Shown: positions 23,625-31,937, counted from the first letter of the stretch. The stretch is 42,066 bases of DNA from CAYHPY01 sp964358485 (GCA_964358485.1 CAYHPY010000028.1:1-42066), one strand, 5' to 3'. Notes: generated from the sequence alone by a model not told the origin. Made by a program: numbers and translations.

Positions 23625-25307
23625 CTACGGAACCGAACAAGGCACCGGCCCACAAGGCGCCGCCCCCCGCAACCTCTCCGCCGGCACCCACTCGTCCCAA
23701 TAACTCCCGAACCCGTCATAAGAAATGTGAGTCAACCCCAACCGAAAATCCTCGACCGTCGCCTTATACCAAGTCTTCTCCCACTCGGCGTAAACCACCG
23801 CCCCTCTCTGGTACGCGGGAGAAGGCGGATGATAAGGCCGGATGCGGGCCAGGACTACGCAAGAATCCGCCGACTCCCCCGAATAAGCCACCTTCCGCCC
23901 AGGTCCTTCCTTGGCTGCGCAGACCGAGCCGGAAAAGCCCTTTTGCTCTTCCCCGTCCTCCCCACGCACAAGCACCGCTTCGGGCTGTGGCTCGCGCCGG
24001 GAAACCGCGGCCAAAACCCAATCGCGCGAAAATAAACCCGTCGCCGCCGACGCCGACAACTGCCCCTCGGCAAAAGCCAATTCCGTTTCGGCCGAATCGG
24101 CCAGCTCACCCATAGAGATCCGGCCGTCGCCGTCGGCATCGGCGCGCGAGGCCCCTCGCAAACCCCGAAGTAGATTGTCCGAGAAGGTCCATTCCCCGGT
24201 GGATTCCGAGCTTGATTGCGCCGAGGCCAGGCAGGCGTAGGAGACCCGCCGCCCCGCTTCGGCCGCTTGGCGGCAGATGCCCCCGGAGTGGCAGCAGTCG
24301 GCGGCCAAAATGGCGCGGTCGCCCCGGAAGCGGTCCTCGATGTCCTTGATGATCTCGGGGGCCGACCAGGCCGTGCGGGCGGTGTTGTCGGAGGCTGAGT
24401 CGTAGGGGATAAAGAAGGTGACGCCGGGTTTTTCCCGGTCCCCGTGGCCGGTGTAATAAAGGAACAGCAGATCGCCTTTCCGGGTCCGCCCCAACATTTC
24501 CCGGAAGGCCGAGCGGATGGCCGGAAGTTTGGCCTTGGAATCTTTGAGCCAAACGACCTGGCTCTGCGGCACGCCGCGCTCCTGGATGAAATGACGGACC
24601 AGAGCCGCGTCCCGGCGGTCCTTCTTGGGGAAGGAGGCGTAGCTGGATTTCTCCCGGAACTCGAGCACGCTCACCGCGAAGACCCAGATTTTGTTTCCCG
24701 GCACGGAGGACAGGCCCGCCTCCGCCGCCCGCGAGCTTTGAGACGCGCAGAAAACCAGCAAAAGCGCCGCGGCCACGGCCCCCCGGGACGAAAAAGCATT
24801 CTTGATCTTGCGGATTAAAACCGGGAGCAGGAACATCCCCAACAGCACCACCGCCACGGCCCGCTCCGGACTACCCAGCACGGAGTTGAGCTTGAGGGTG
24901 GCGATCATCACGACCCCGAAATACATCATGTCCCCGGTGATGGCGATGGCCCAGCCCGCCAAAAAGCCGTGGCCCGCCGCGGCGGCGGCGCCGCGGCCGG
25001 TCATGGGATCGACCCCGAAGGCGACCAGGATGAGGGCGACGGGTCCGGCCCCCGCGCCGTAATGGGCCGAGGTACGCTCCATGGAGGCCTTGAAGGCCGC
25101 TCCCAGGCGGGCGAAGAACTCCACTTTGCGGCCGAGCGCGGCGAAACCGAGGACGACGGGTTCGAAGGCGATGGCCAGGATGAGGTCCGAAACGAAATAG
25201 AGCCCCGCCGTCACGGGCCAGAACAGGCCCAGCTTCTTGGCCAATAGAACGCCCGCCGGGATGCCTCCGCCGATGGGAATTAGAAAGAGGGAAAGAACGC
25301 CCAGCAT
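23625..25307 (-). CDS. Membrane domain / caspase-like peptidase / EF-hand / Tudor-like fusion
   Basis: One open frame of 560 residues. Residues 1-170 hold about five membrane helices (LSLFLIPIGGGIPAGVLLA, AVAVVLLGMFLLPVLI). A signal-like hydrophobic stretch at 175-190 follows. A C14 caspase-like domain spans about 205-440, with the catalytic pair His288 in YYTGHGD and Cys339 in DCCHSGG. Within it, residues 390-401 form a textbook EF-hand loop (Asp390, Asp392, Asp394, Ser398, Glu401). Residues 498-547 resemble a Tudor/agenet barrel (VVYAEWEKTWYKATV, ISYDGFGSYWDEWV). It begins 1 base after the YeeE-half stop, so it is coupled to sulfur-transport-like genes. An internal start near 24770 (GTG) could also give a stand-alone secreted caspase. 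Confidence 0.82.
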   Translation of the reverse strand: MLGVLSLFLIPIGGGIPAGVLLAKKLGLFWPVTAGLYFVSDLILAIAFEPVVLGFAALGRKVEFFARLGAAFKASMERTSAHYGAGAGPVALILVAFGVDPMTGRGAAAAAGHGFLAGWAIAITGDMMYFGVVMIATLKLNSVLGSPERAVAVVLLGMFLLPVLIRKIKNAFSSRGAVAAALLLVFCASQSSRAAEAGLSSVPGNKIWVFAVSVLEFREKSSYASFPKKDRRDAALVRHFIQERGVPQSQVVWLKDSKAKLPAIRSAFREMLGRTRKGDLLFLYYTGHGDREKPGVTFFIPYDSASDNTARTAWSAPEIIKDIEDRFRGDRAILAADCCHSGGICRQAAEAGRRVSYACLASAQSSSESTGEWTFSDNLLRGLRGASRADADGDGRISMGELADSAETELAFAEGQLSASAATGLFSRDWVLAAVSRREPQPEAVLVRGEDGEEQKGFSGSVCAAKEGPGRKVAYSGESADSCVVLARIRPYHPPSPAYQRGAVVYAEWEKTWYKATVEDFRLGLTHISYDGFGSYWDEWVPAERLRGAAPCGPVPCSVP

Positions 25308-25308
25308 T

Positions 25309-25752
25309 TTATCCGCAGGCCTGCGGACCGCCGTCTGAGGCGGCGCTCCGGGAGGCGAAGTGATGGAGGACGATTCCCGCCGCCATGGCCATTATAAAAA
25401 TAGCGGCTTGGGCCGCTCCCGTGCCCAAGGTGACCAAAGCGGGACCCGGGCAGAAGCCCGCCAGGCCCCAGCCCGCGCCGAAGGCCGCGGAGCCGACAAA
25501 TAGCCGCGCGTCCGGCTTGGAGGGTTTCGGAAGCTCGAACGCCGGAGCCCAGAGGGGGGCGCCTTTCTTGATCACCAGGGGGAATAGCGCCGCGTAGACG
25601 CCCACCGCCCCCGCCATGACGAAGGCCAAGGCCGGGTTCCAATGGCCGAAGAAATCCAAGAAGCCGACGACGTTTTGAGGCACGGTCATGCCCCCGAGCG
25701 CCAAACCGGCGCTAAAAAGAAAACCGGCGGCGAAAGCGGCCAGGGATTTCAA
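25309..25752 (-). CDS. YeeE/YedE-type transporter half, DUF6691-like
   Basis: A 147-residue membrane protein starting at TTG 25752, whose TTGA overlaps the upstream YeeE stop. The family pattern is plain: AGFLFSAGLALGGMTVPQNV, VGFLDFFGHWNPALAFVMAG and FGAGWGLAGFCPGPALVTLG. Such half-size proteins pair with a YeeE half to form a thiosulfate or sulfur-compound channel. The Cys in GFCPGPAL is the conserved one thought to pass sulfur. A 16-bp palindrome sits across the stop codon (25312-25327). Confidence 0.88.
   Translation of the reverse strand: MKSLAAFAAGFLFSAGLALGGMTVPQNVVGFLDFFGHWNPALAFVMAGAVGVYAALFPLVIKKGAPLWAPAFELPKPSKPDARLFVGSAAFGAGWGLAGFCPGPALVTLGTGAAQAAIFIMAMAAGIVLHHFASRSAASDGGPQACG
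25312..25327. repeat. 16-bp perfect palindrome at a gene end
   Basis: TCCGCAGGCCTGCGGA reads the same on both strands. It covers the last codons of the DUF6691-like gene, 5 bases before the caspase-fusion start, where a folded mRNA could tune coupling. Confidence 0.4.
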
Positions 25753-26177
25753 AGCGTCCCCCCCAAGAAGTGCCGGACGAGGAAGACGGTTGCCGCGCCC
25801 GCCGCCATGAAGGTGAGGGTCGCGGCCAGCGAGCGCCCGGAGAATCGTCCCAGGCCGCAGACGCCGTGGCCGCTGGTGCAGCCGGAGCCCAACTGGGTGC
25901 CGAAACCCACCAAGAGTCCCGCCGCGATCAAGGCGCCGGTGGAGCGTCCCTCCAGGGGCGCGAAAATCGTCCAGCCGGCCGCCTTGGACAAGAGGCCGCC
26001 CGAAACCAAACCGCTCAGGAAGGCGTAGCGCCAAGTGTTTTGCCCGGCGCGGAGCAGGCCGCTCAGCATGCCGCTGATGCCCGCAAGCTGGCCGTTGGTC
26101 CAAAGCAGAAGGATGGCGCCCGAGCCGATGAGGACCCCGCCCGCCAGGGCGCGCGCCCACTCAATAGGAAAATTCAC
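25749..26177 (-). CDS. YeeE/YedE family sulfur-compound transporter half
   Basis: A 142-residue membrane protein with four to five helices. The signature GFGTQLGSGCTSGHGVCGLG, with the conserved Cys, is followed by RFSGRSLAATLTFMAAG. This is the YeeE/YedE (PF04143) motif of inner-membrane channels for thiosulfate and related sulfur compounds. Start GTG 26177 overlaps the upstream stop (GTGA). It pairs with the DUF6691-like half downstream. No sulfurtransferase or rhodanese gene is next to it in this window. Confidence 0.9.
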   Translation of the reverse strand: MNFPIEWARALAGGVLIGSGAILLLWTNGQLAGISGMLSGLLRAGQNTWRYAFLSGLVSGGLLSKAAGWTIFAPLEGRSTGALIAAGLLVGFGTQLGSGCTSGHGVCGLGRFSGRSLAATLTFMAAGAATVFLVRHFLGGTL

Positions 26178-26704
26178 TCGAATTGGCTCCGGTACACGGC
26201 TTTGACATGCTCCAGGCGTTTCTCCAGGGCGTCGGCCTGGGCCGCCTGGCCGAGCTTGCGGGCCAAGCCCACGGCGTCCTCGAAGGCCTCCACCGCCTCC
26301 CGGTATTCAAAGCGGGGATTGCGCGAGTCGTACATGAGCTCGTAGAACTTCTCGGCCTGGGTTTTGAGAAATTCCAGGCGCTCGGGGTCCGACATGGGCC
26401 CCGCGGGGCGCGACCAGGGCAGGTCGCGGCGGTACCAGCGCCAATCCTGCCCTTCGCCGACGGGGCCTTGGCGCATTTCGATATGGAAATCCCTCAGCCA
26501 ATCGGCTTTTTCGTATATGTCCCCGTGAATGGAAGAAGGGTGGACCCCGTAGTAGGCGATCATGGCGTCCACGCCGATGCGGGCTTGGCCCAGCGGAGCG
26601 GCGAAGGCCATAGCCCCGCACGGACAGCGGCGGGACGGGACCTTGGGTTGGGAGGTTCCGGCGTCGGCCTCAAGCCCGCACCAGGGGCAGGGACCGGGGC
26701 TCAC
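26174..26704 (-). CDS. Zinc-ribbon-like hypothetical protein
   Basis: A 176-residue soluble protein starting at GTG 26704 in a GTGA overlap. The N-terminus has two Cys pairs, CPWC at about residues 6-9 and CPC at 27-29, consistent with a small zinc ribbon. A central region contains IAYYGVHPSSIHGDIYEKAD and paired Trp/Arg residues. A C-terminal helical region (EYREAVEAFEDAVGLARKLG) looks like one TPR or MIT-like hairpin. No known family is recognised. Coupling to both neighbours ties it to the YeeE operon. Confidence 0.7.
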   Translation of the reverse strand: MSPGPCPWCGLEADAGTSQPKVPSRRCPCGAMAFAAPLGQARIGVDAMIAYYGVHPSSIHGDIYEKADWLRDFHIEMRQGPVGEGQDWRWYRRDLPWSRPAGPMSDPERLEFLKTQAEKFYELMYDSRNPRFEYREAVEAFEDAVGLARKLGQAAQADALEKRLEHVKAVYRSQFE

Positions 26705-27483
26705 GAGGGGCGGTCCCCGCGCTCCTCGGAGGCGCCCCCCAGGAGTCCGGATTGGAAGATCATGTAAAAAAGTCCGACTAAAGCGATGGTGGCCGACATT
26801 CCGACCCGCAGGACGCGGTCCTCGGTCCAGAACGGCTTGGCCGGGGGCGCCGAGGGGTCGATGAGAGAGCCCGCGGGCGTCAGGTCGGGGCGGTCATCCT
26901 TGGCGATGGGCTGGGGCGCGAAGACGACCTTTTTGGGAGGCCCGCCCGCCGAGGGCTCGGCCGCCATCCCGGTTTGAAGCGCCTTTTCGCCGGGCCGCCG
27001 GCCCAAGGGAATGAACTTTTGCCCGATCCCGTCGGCCGCCACCCCGGCGGCCCCGAAGGTCGGCTTGGAGCCTCCGCCCTTCAAGCGGGGCCGCTCCGTG
27101 GCGGGGCGCGCTTGGAGCCGGACCGCGCCGTACTTGGCCGCGGCGACGGGTCCGGTCAGGGGATCGTCGTTGGCCGCGTGGAGCATGCCCTGGGGGGCGC
27201 CGCCGGGCTCGGGCACGATCATCATGGCGCTTTCGCCTTTGGGGGTCGCCGGCCGGACGGAGGGTTCGGGGGCGGGGAGAATGGACTTGGGCAGGGGCGG
27301 CGGAGCGGAGGGAGTCGGAGCCGAGGGAGCCGGGGCGGCCGCCGGGACGGGGGCCGGAACGGGGGCGACGGGCTCCAGCTTGAAATTTTGGAGGCAATAC
27401 ATGGCCGCCGCCCCGGACACCACCGCCACCAAAACCTGGGTGAAGGCCTGGGCCTGGGTCCGCTTGCGGACGATTTCGACCAT
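26701..27483 (-). CDS. Pro/Ala-rich protein with a membrane helix at each end
   Basis: A 260-residue protein. One helix lies near the N-terminus after a basic start (RKRTQAQAF, then VLVAVVSGAAAMYCLQNF) and a second near the C-terminus (MSATIALVGLFYMIFQSGLL). About 180 residues of low-complexity Pro/Ala/Gly-rich linker lie between. No family is recognised. It is the first gene of the five-gene coupled operon that leads to YeeE and the caspase fusion. A -10-like box (27491-27496) stands 7 bases before its ATG. Confidence 0.65.
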   Translation of the reverse strand: MVEIVRKRTQAQAFTQVLVAVVSGAAAMYCLQNFKLEPVAPVPAPVPAAAPAPSAPTPSAPPPLPKSILPAPEPSVRPATPKGESAMMIVPEPGGAPQGMLHAANDDPLTGPVAAAKYGAVRLQARPATERPRLKGGGSKPTFGAAGVAADGIGQKFIPLGRRPGEKALQTGMAAEPSAGGPPKKVVFAPQPIAKDDRPDLTPAGSLIDPSAPPAKPFWTEDRVLRVGMSATIALVGLFYMIFQSGLLGGASEERGDRPS

Positions 27484-27490
27484 GGAGTAA

Positions 27491-27496
27491 ATGATA
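27491..27496 (-). promoter_or_regulatory. -10-like box of the YeeE/caspase operon
   Basis: TATCAT on the minus strand, 7 bases before the ATG at 27483. No Shine-Dalgarno fits between, so a leaderless transcript is suggested. The -35 is poor. Confidence 0.4.
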
Positions 27497-27563
27497 GCAA
27501 CTCCGGGCCTTTTCTCTAACGCGCCGCGAACCGGGCCAGGTCAGTTTCGTCCTCGAGATCCAG

Positions 27564-27594
27564 GAGAATTTCTCATTTGTTGAGAATTTTTCAT
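27564..27594. repeat. Direct repeat of 13 bases, 18-base period
   Basis: GAGAATTTCTCAT (27564-27576) and GAGAATTTTTCAT (27582-27594) differ at one base. An 18-base period could place two protein-binding sites on nearly one DNA face. Confidence 0.5.
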
Positions 27595-27692
27595 GGTAAC
27601 GATTCGGATCTCCGACACCCGCGATCAGGCCGTTCCGAAAACGCGCCAAGTTCTTTAGCCAAAATCTTCATCCTTGGTGCCAGGCATGTAGG

Positions 27693-27711
27693 ACTCGGTC
27701 CAGGACCGAGT
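27693..27711. repeat. Perfect 9-bp inverted repeat
   Basis: ACTCGGTCC, A, GGACCGAGT. It has the shape of an operator for a dimeric regulator and is not followed by a T-run on either strand. Confidence 0.6.
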
Positions 27712-27836
27712 TCCCATCTTGCCGATACCCTTAAAGCCCACCGGATGCCTTCGCCGCCAGCGCGCGTCGAACAGTATTTTGGCCGCCGGGGGCGGTGGCG
27801 CCATAATTCCAACTCCGGGGCCTTCGGGCTTTTGGC

Positions 27837-27842
27837 TATAAT
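27837..27842 (+). promoter_or_regulatory. -10 box of the deaminase gene
   Basis: A perfect TATAAT ends 6 bases before the ATG at 27849. No Shine-Dalgarno is present, which predicts a leaderless mRNA. A clear -35 is missing. Confidence 0.55.
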
Positions 27843-27848
27843 GCCCGC

Positions 27849-28286
27849 ATGGCCCAGGATAAATTCCTCAAGGCCGCCGTCGCGCAGGCCAAACAGGGCT
27901 GGCGGGAGGGCGGCATCCCGATCGGCTCGGTGCTGGTCCGCAAGGGCGTGATCATCGGGCGCGGGCACAACCGGCGCGTGCAGGAGGGCGATCCCATGGC
28001 CCACGCCGAGATCGATTGCCTCAAGCGCGCCGGGCGGGTGGGCCGCTACCGGGATACCGTTCTTTATTCGACCCTCATGCCCTGCTACCTGTGCGCCGGG
28101 GCCGTGGTGCAGTTCGGAATCCCCAAGGTGGTGGCGGGGGAATCGCGAACCTTCCCGGGGGCGGTCAAGTTCCTGCGCTCCAAGGGCGTCGCCGTCGTGG
28201 ACAAGGACGACCCGGAGTGCGTGGCTCTCATGCGCCGGATGATCGCCGAAAAACCCGCCCTCTGGAACGAAGACATCGGCCGTTGA
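27849..28286 (+). CDS. Cytosine deaminase-like nucleobase deaminase
   Basis: A 145-residue zinc enzyme of the cytidine/deoxycytidylate deaminase fold. The zinc site is His52-Ala-Glu54 in AHAEIDCL, with Cys79 and Cys82 in PCYLC; Glu54 is the proton shuttle. The order and spacing (TLMPCYLCAGAVVQFGIPKV) resemble yeast cytosine deaminase more than tRNA adenosine deaminase TadA. The likely reaction is cytosine to uracil plus ammonia, though guanine or a modified base cannot be excluded. It is joined to the glycosyltransferase gene by a TTGA overlap. Confidence 0.88.
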   Translation: MAQDKFLKAAVAQAKQGWREGGIPIGSVLVRKGVIIGRGHNRRVQEGDPMAHAEIDCLKRAGRVGRYRDTVLYSTLMPCYLCAGAVVQFGIPKVVAGESRTFPGAVKFLRSKGVAVVDKDDPECVALMRRMIAEKPALWNEDIGR

Positions 28287-29932
28287 AGATCTCCACCGCG
28301 CTTTTCCTGCTCCTCGGGGCGCAACTGCTGGTCATGGCGGGGCGGGTCGGCGTCGCCTACGATGAGCCGCCGTACGTCGCGGCGGGATATCTGTATTGGA
28401 CCCAGGGCCTGGGGTTCATCATCCGGGAGCATCCCCCCCTCGGGGATTATCTGCGGGGGCTGGCGGTGCTGGCGGCCGGACCCGAATTGCCCCGCGCCCC
28501 GGGCCGGGAAAACCTTTCCGTGGGACCCTTCGAGTTCGGCCAGCACTTTCTATTTAGAAACCGAGTCCCGCCCAAAACCATCCTCTGGGCGGCCCGGCTG
28601 GCGTCGGTCCTCATGGGCCTGGCCACCGCCCTGATTCTCTGGCTCTGGCTCGGCGCCTTGGCGGGGGAGACCGCGGCCGCCGCGGGGCTGGCCTTTTTGG
28701 CCTTCGAGCCCAATCTCCTGGCCCACGGCAGCCTGGCGACCAACGACATCACGGTGACCCTGTTCATGACCTTGGCCGCCGCCGCCTGGTCGATGTATCT
28801 GGCCCGCGGCGGCAAGCGGTGGCCGGTTTTGGCGGGTGCGGCGACCGGGGCGGCGCTGGCTTCGAAGGCCACGGGGCTGGGTCTTCTCCCGCTCTTGGTC
28901 CTGCCCTCCTTGGTCCCGGGTTGGAGAACCCCGCAGGAGCGGCGGGAGGATTTAAACGCCGTGGCCGTCGCTTTGGCCTGGGCCGCGGGAGTCATTCTTT
29001 TGGTATACGGGCCGACGGGCCTGCATTTTTTCCGGGAGACCATGGCCTACCGCTTCGGCCTGCAAACCGCCACGGCCGCGACTTATTTTTTCGGGACCGC
29101 CTATCCCGAGGGGCATCCCCTCTATTTTCCAGGAGCGCTCCTGGCCAAGACCACCGCGCCCCTGCTGGCTCTGGCCCTTTGGGGACTCTTCGATCCCCGC
29201 GCCAGAAAAACCGCCCCGTGGGCCTGGCGGGGAGCCGCCTGCGCCCTGCTCCTGCTGTTGGGGGCAAGCCTAGCCAGCCGGCGCCAGCTCGGAATCCGCA
29301 ACATCCTCCCGGCTTACCCGTTGCTCTGCGCCCTGGCGGCCTTGGGCTGGGCGGCCATTAAAACCCGCCGTCCCGCCTTTCACTGGGCGCTGCCGGCGCT
29401 ACTCCTCTGGCACGCCGGCTCGTCCCTGGCGAATTTTCCTCACCACTTGGCCTATTTCAGCGAATTGGTCGCAGGCCCCTCCCGCGGTCGCCGGATTCTC
29501 GGGGATTCCAACTTGGACTGGGGCCAAGCTCTCCCGGAGCTCCGCGAGTTCGTCCGAAAAAATCCCGGAGGCGTCATCTTGTCCTATTTTGGGATGGATT
29601 GCCCCCCGTCCTACGGCCTGGACCTTCAGGAGGCGTTTTCCACGCCCCAGGCGTGCACCGGCTCGCGCCGGGCGCTTCCCGTCGAGCTCGGGGCGGAATG
29701 GCTGGCGGTGGGCGCGACCAAGTGGCAGGGGTTCTACGAGAAGGGCGTTCCGGCGTTTTCCTGGCTGCATTCCCGCGCCCCCCGGGCCGTCCTGGGAAAC
29801 TCCCTGCTGGTTTACGACGTCAGCCGGGACCCGGACGCGCACCTGGAACTGGCCTCCATGTATGAGCGGGCGGGCCTGCCCGAATTGGCCGTCCGAGAAA
29901 AAGCCCGCGCGCGCTGGATCTCAAGCCGATGA
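28283..29932 (+). CDS. GT-C glycosyltransferase-like membrane protein (PMT/ArnT-like)
   Basis: A 549-residue polytopic protein starting at TTG 28283 (TTGA overlap). It has about ten membrane helices. The first periplasmic loop carries the acidic pair in AYDEPPYVAAGYLYW, and REHPPLGDYL follows, as in PMT_2/ArnT-type enzymes that use polyprenyl-phosphate sugars. A soluble C-terminal region holds RILGDSNLDWGQALPELREF, a hallmark of one subgroup of lipid-carrier-dependent glycosyltransferases. It probably adds sugar to protein or lipid on the periplasmic side. It overlaps the next GT-C gene by ATGA. Confidence 0.85.
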   Translation: MKISTALFLLLGAQLLVMAGRVGVAYDEPPYVAAGYLYWTQGLGFIIREHPPLGDYLRGLAVLAAGPELPRAPGRENLSVGPFEFGQHFLFRNRVPPKTILWAARLASVLMGLATALILWLWLGALAGETAAAAGLAFLAFEPNLLAHGSLATNDITVTLFMTLAAAAWSMYLARGGKRWPVLAGAATGAALASKATGLGLLPLLVLPSLVPGWRTPQERREDLNAVAVALAWAAGVILLVYGPTGLHFFRETMAYRFGLQTATAATYFFGTAYPEGHPLYFPGALLAKTTAPLLALALWGLFDPRARKTAPWAWRGAACALLLLLGASLASRRQLGIRNILPAYPLLCALAALGWAAIKTRRPAFHWALPALLLWHAGSSLANFPHHLAYFSELVAGPSRGRRILGDSNLDWGQALPELREFVRKNPGGVILSYFGMDCPPSYGLDLQEAFSTPQACTGSRRALPVELGAEWLAVGATKWQGFYEKGVPAFSWLHSRAPRAVLGNSLLVYDVSRDPDAHLELASMYERAGLPELAVREKARARWISSR

Positions 29933-31881
29933 TCAAAACGATTTTCCTGTCCCTGGTCCTGGCCGGAAATTTCGGGGTTTGGAATTTCCTGGCGCGAAAT
30001 CCCGGCTCGGTGGACGCCCGCTCGATCCGGATTCTTTTCGTCCGGGGCCTGCTTCCCTGCGCCGCGGTCCTGGTGTTTCTTTTTCTCTGCTGGGGGGCCG
30101 GCCGCCGTCTTCTGCGCCTCTTCGTCCTCAGGCGGCTGTCGAGCCCGCTCAGCCAACTCCTGGCCGCCGGGTTCGGCCTCGGAATCGCCGCGGCGGGGAT
30201 TTTTATTTTCGGCATCATCGGGGCGCTCAACACCTGGGGCATCTCGGTCCTGCTCACCCTTCTGGCTCTCAGCGGGGTGCCCGACAACCGCCGGCGCTTT
30301 GATCCCGGGGCCCAGACCGCGCCCAAGACGGCGGAACCGGCGGAGTCCTGGCCCGCGTGGAAGCGGGCGGTCGCGGCGGTCCTGGCGTTCTCGGCTTTCA
30401 ACGCCCTGATCCTGGCCCTGGCCCCGCCCGCCGAGTGGGACATCCTGGCCTACCACCTGGCCCTGCCCAAGCTTTACGCCGCGGCCGAGCGGGTCCAGGA
30501 AATTCCCTGGCTGATCCACGCCCATTGGCCGCACCTCATGGAAATCCTCTACAGCCTGCCGTTCGGCGCCGGCGCCGACAACGGAGCCGCCCTCCTGCAC
30601 GCCGCCGTCTGCGCCCTTTGGGGCGCCGGGGTCTATCAGATCGCCCGCGATGAGATGGGGCGGGAGGCCTCCTGGATCGCGGCGGCCCTGCTGGCCTGCC
30701 AACCGCTGGTCCTGCGCTTCGCGGGAACCGCCCACGCCGACGGGGGCCTGGCCTTGTTCCACCTCTTGTCCGGCGTTTGCCTTTGGCGCTGGTCCCAAGG
30801 CCAGGACGCGGGGTGGCTGCTCGTCGCGGGGGTTTTTTCGGGCTTGGCGGCTTCCTGCAAGCTTCACGGGCTGATCCTGGCGGCCGCCTTGGCGGCCTGG
30901 GTTTTGCGGCGGACCCTGATTTCGGGCCGCAAGGACCTCGCAAAAAACATCCTGACCTTCGCCCTGCCGGCGGCGGCCGTGGCGGGACCCTGGTATCTCA
31001 AGACCTGGATCGGGACCGGAAACCCCGTCTGGCCGTTCTTCTCCGGGCTGTTCGGGGGCCAGTGGGGAGCGCAGGCCATCGAAGCGCCGTTTCTGGCCAG
31101 TTCCCGTTGGGGCTGGCCGCCCTCCATGGATTTGATCACCCGCTACGGCGCCCAATATTTCCTGGTCGCGGCCCTCGGCCTTTGGGCCTTGGCTTGGGAA
31201 CTCCGCAAGCCCCTGCCGGGAATCGTGAAATTATTACTCTGGCCGATTCCGTTTTATCTTCCCTTCGTGATCCGCCAGCACGAGGCCTGGCGCTTCATGC
31301 TGGCCCTGACCCCCGGGCTGGCCCTGGCCGGGGCCTTCGGAGCGTCCGAGGCGCTCAAGGCCGGAGGAAAGCGCGCCCTTTTGGCGGGGGCGCTGGGAGC
31401 TTTCGGCATGATTCCCATCATGAGCGCGACCCAGAACAACGAGCTCTTCGCGGTCCTGGGGCTTTCCAGCCCGCGCGAGCCGGATAAAGATCCCCGGGAC
31501 CTTTACCTGGAAAAGACCTTGGACCATTACGCGTTCTACAAGGAAGCCCCCGGCGTTTTGCCGCCGGGCTCCCGGGTCCTGCTGTTTCGTGAAATCCGGG
31601 GCTATTACCTGGACGCCCGCTACCAATGGGGCGATCCCGTCAACCAGGGCCTGATCGCCTATGACGCCATGCGGGGGCCGGAGGAACTCTCCGCGCGCCT
31701 GCGGGAGCTGGGCATCACGCACGTCCTGGTCAACGAGGGCCTGGCCATCTACGGGCCCTCCCCGGGCTATTACACCCCCCGCACCCTGGCTCTGATGGAG
31801 GACTTCCTGCGGGCCGAGACGATCCCGGTCCTGCGGCGCGGCGCCTTGGCCCTGCACGCGCTGAGCCTTCCGCCGCGCTGA
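29929..31881 (+). CDS. Second GT-C glycosyltransferase-like membrane protein
   Basis: A 650-residue polytopic protein with about twelve helices. After two N-terminal helices comes the loop PPAEWDILAYHLALPKLY with an acidic residue in the position used by GT-C enzymes. WLIHAHWPHLMEILY and AGTAHADGGLALFHLL follow, then a C-terminal soluble part (LRELGITHVLVNEGLAIYG). The layout fits a dolichyl-phosphate-mannose-protein mannosyltransferase-like enzyme. Its sequence differs strongly from the upstream enzyme, so the two probably act on different sugars or sites. ATGA overlap implies coupled translation. Confidence 0.78.
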   Translation: MIKTIFLSLVLAGNFGVWNFLARNPGSVDARSIRILFVRGLLPCAAVLVFLFLCWGAGRRLLRLFVLRRLSSPLSQLLAAGFGLGIAAAGIFIFGIIGALNTWGISVLLTLLALSGVPDNRRRFDPGAQTAPKTAEPAESWPAWKRAVAAVLAFSAFNALILALAPPAEWDILAYHLALPKLYAAAERVQEIPWLIHAHWPHLMEILYSLPFGAGADNGAALLHAAVCALWGAGVYQIARDEMGREASWIAAALLACQPLVLRFAGTAHADGGLALFHLLSGVCLWRWSQGQDAGWLLVAGVFSGLAASCKLHGLILAAALAAWVLRRTLISGRKDLAKNILTFALPAAAVAGPWYLKTWIGTGNPVWPFFSGLFGGQWGAQAIEAPFLASSRWGWPPSMDLITRYGAQYFLVAALGLWALAWELRKPLPGIVKLLLWPIPFYLPFVIRQHEAWRFMLALTPGLALAGAFGASEALKAGGKRALLAGALGAFGMIPIMSATQNNELFAVLGLSSPREPDKDPRDLYLEKTLDHYAFYKEAPGVLPPGSRVLLFREIRGYYLDARYQWGDPVNQGLIAYDAMRGPEELSARLRELGITHVLVNEGLAIYGPSPGYYTPRTLALMEDFLRAETIPVLRRGALALHALSLPPR

Positions 31882-31902
31882 CGGGCCGCGCGCGCCGAGG
31901 GC

Positions 31903-31931
31903 TTGACCGGGATCGATATTGAAGCTACGAT
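31903..31931 (+). promoter_or_regulatory. Promoter of the SseB-like/cyclase genes
   Basis: TTGACC (31903-31908), 17-base spacer, TACGAT (31926-31931). Transcription is expected at about 31938, which is the first base of the GTG start, so this mRNA is probably leaderless. Confidence 0.68.
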
Positions 31932-31937
31932 CAGGGC

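Larger units (their letters stand above)
27484..27848. other. 365-base divergent intergenic region
   Basis: No convincing gene is seen. It holds start-proximal -10 boxes for both flanking genes, a direct repeat (27564-27594) and a perfect inverted repeat (27693-27711). An 18-codon stretch on the minus strand near 27525-27580 reads like the tail of a decayed gene but is too short to call. Confidence 0.6.

Noticed and set aside
27525..27580. A minus-strand stretch reading EILLDLEDETDLARFAAR before a stop
   Set aside because: It looks like the tail of an antitoxin-type gene, but stops lie directly upstream in the same frame, so at most it is a remnant too short to call.
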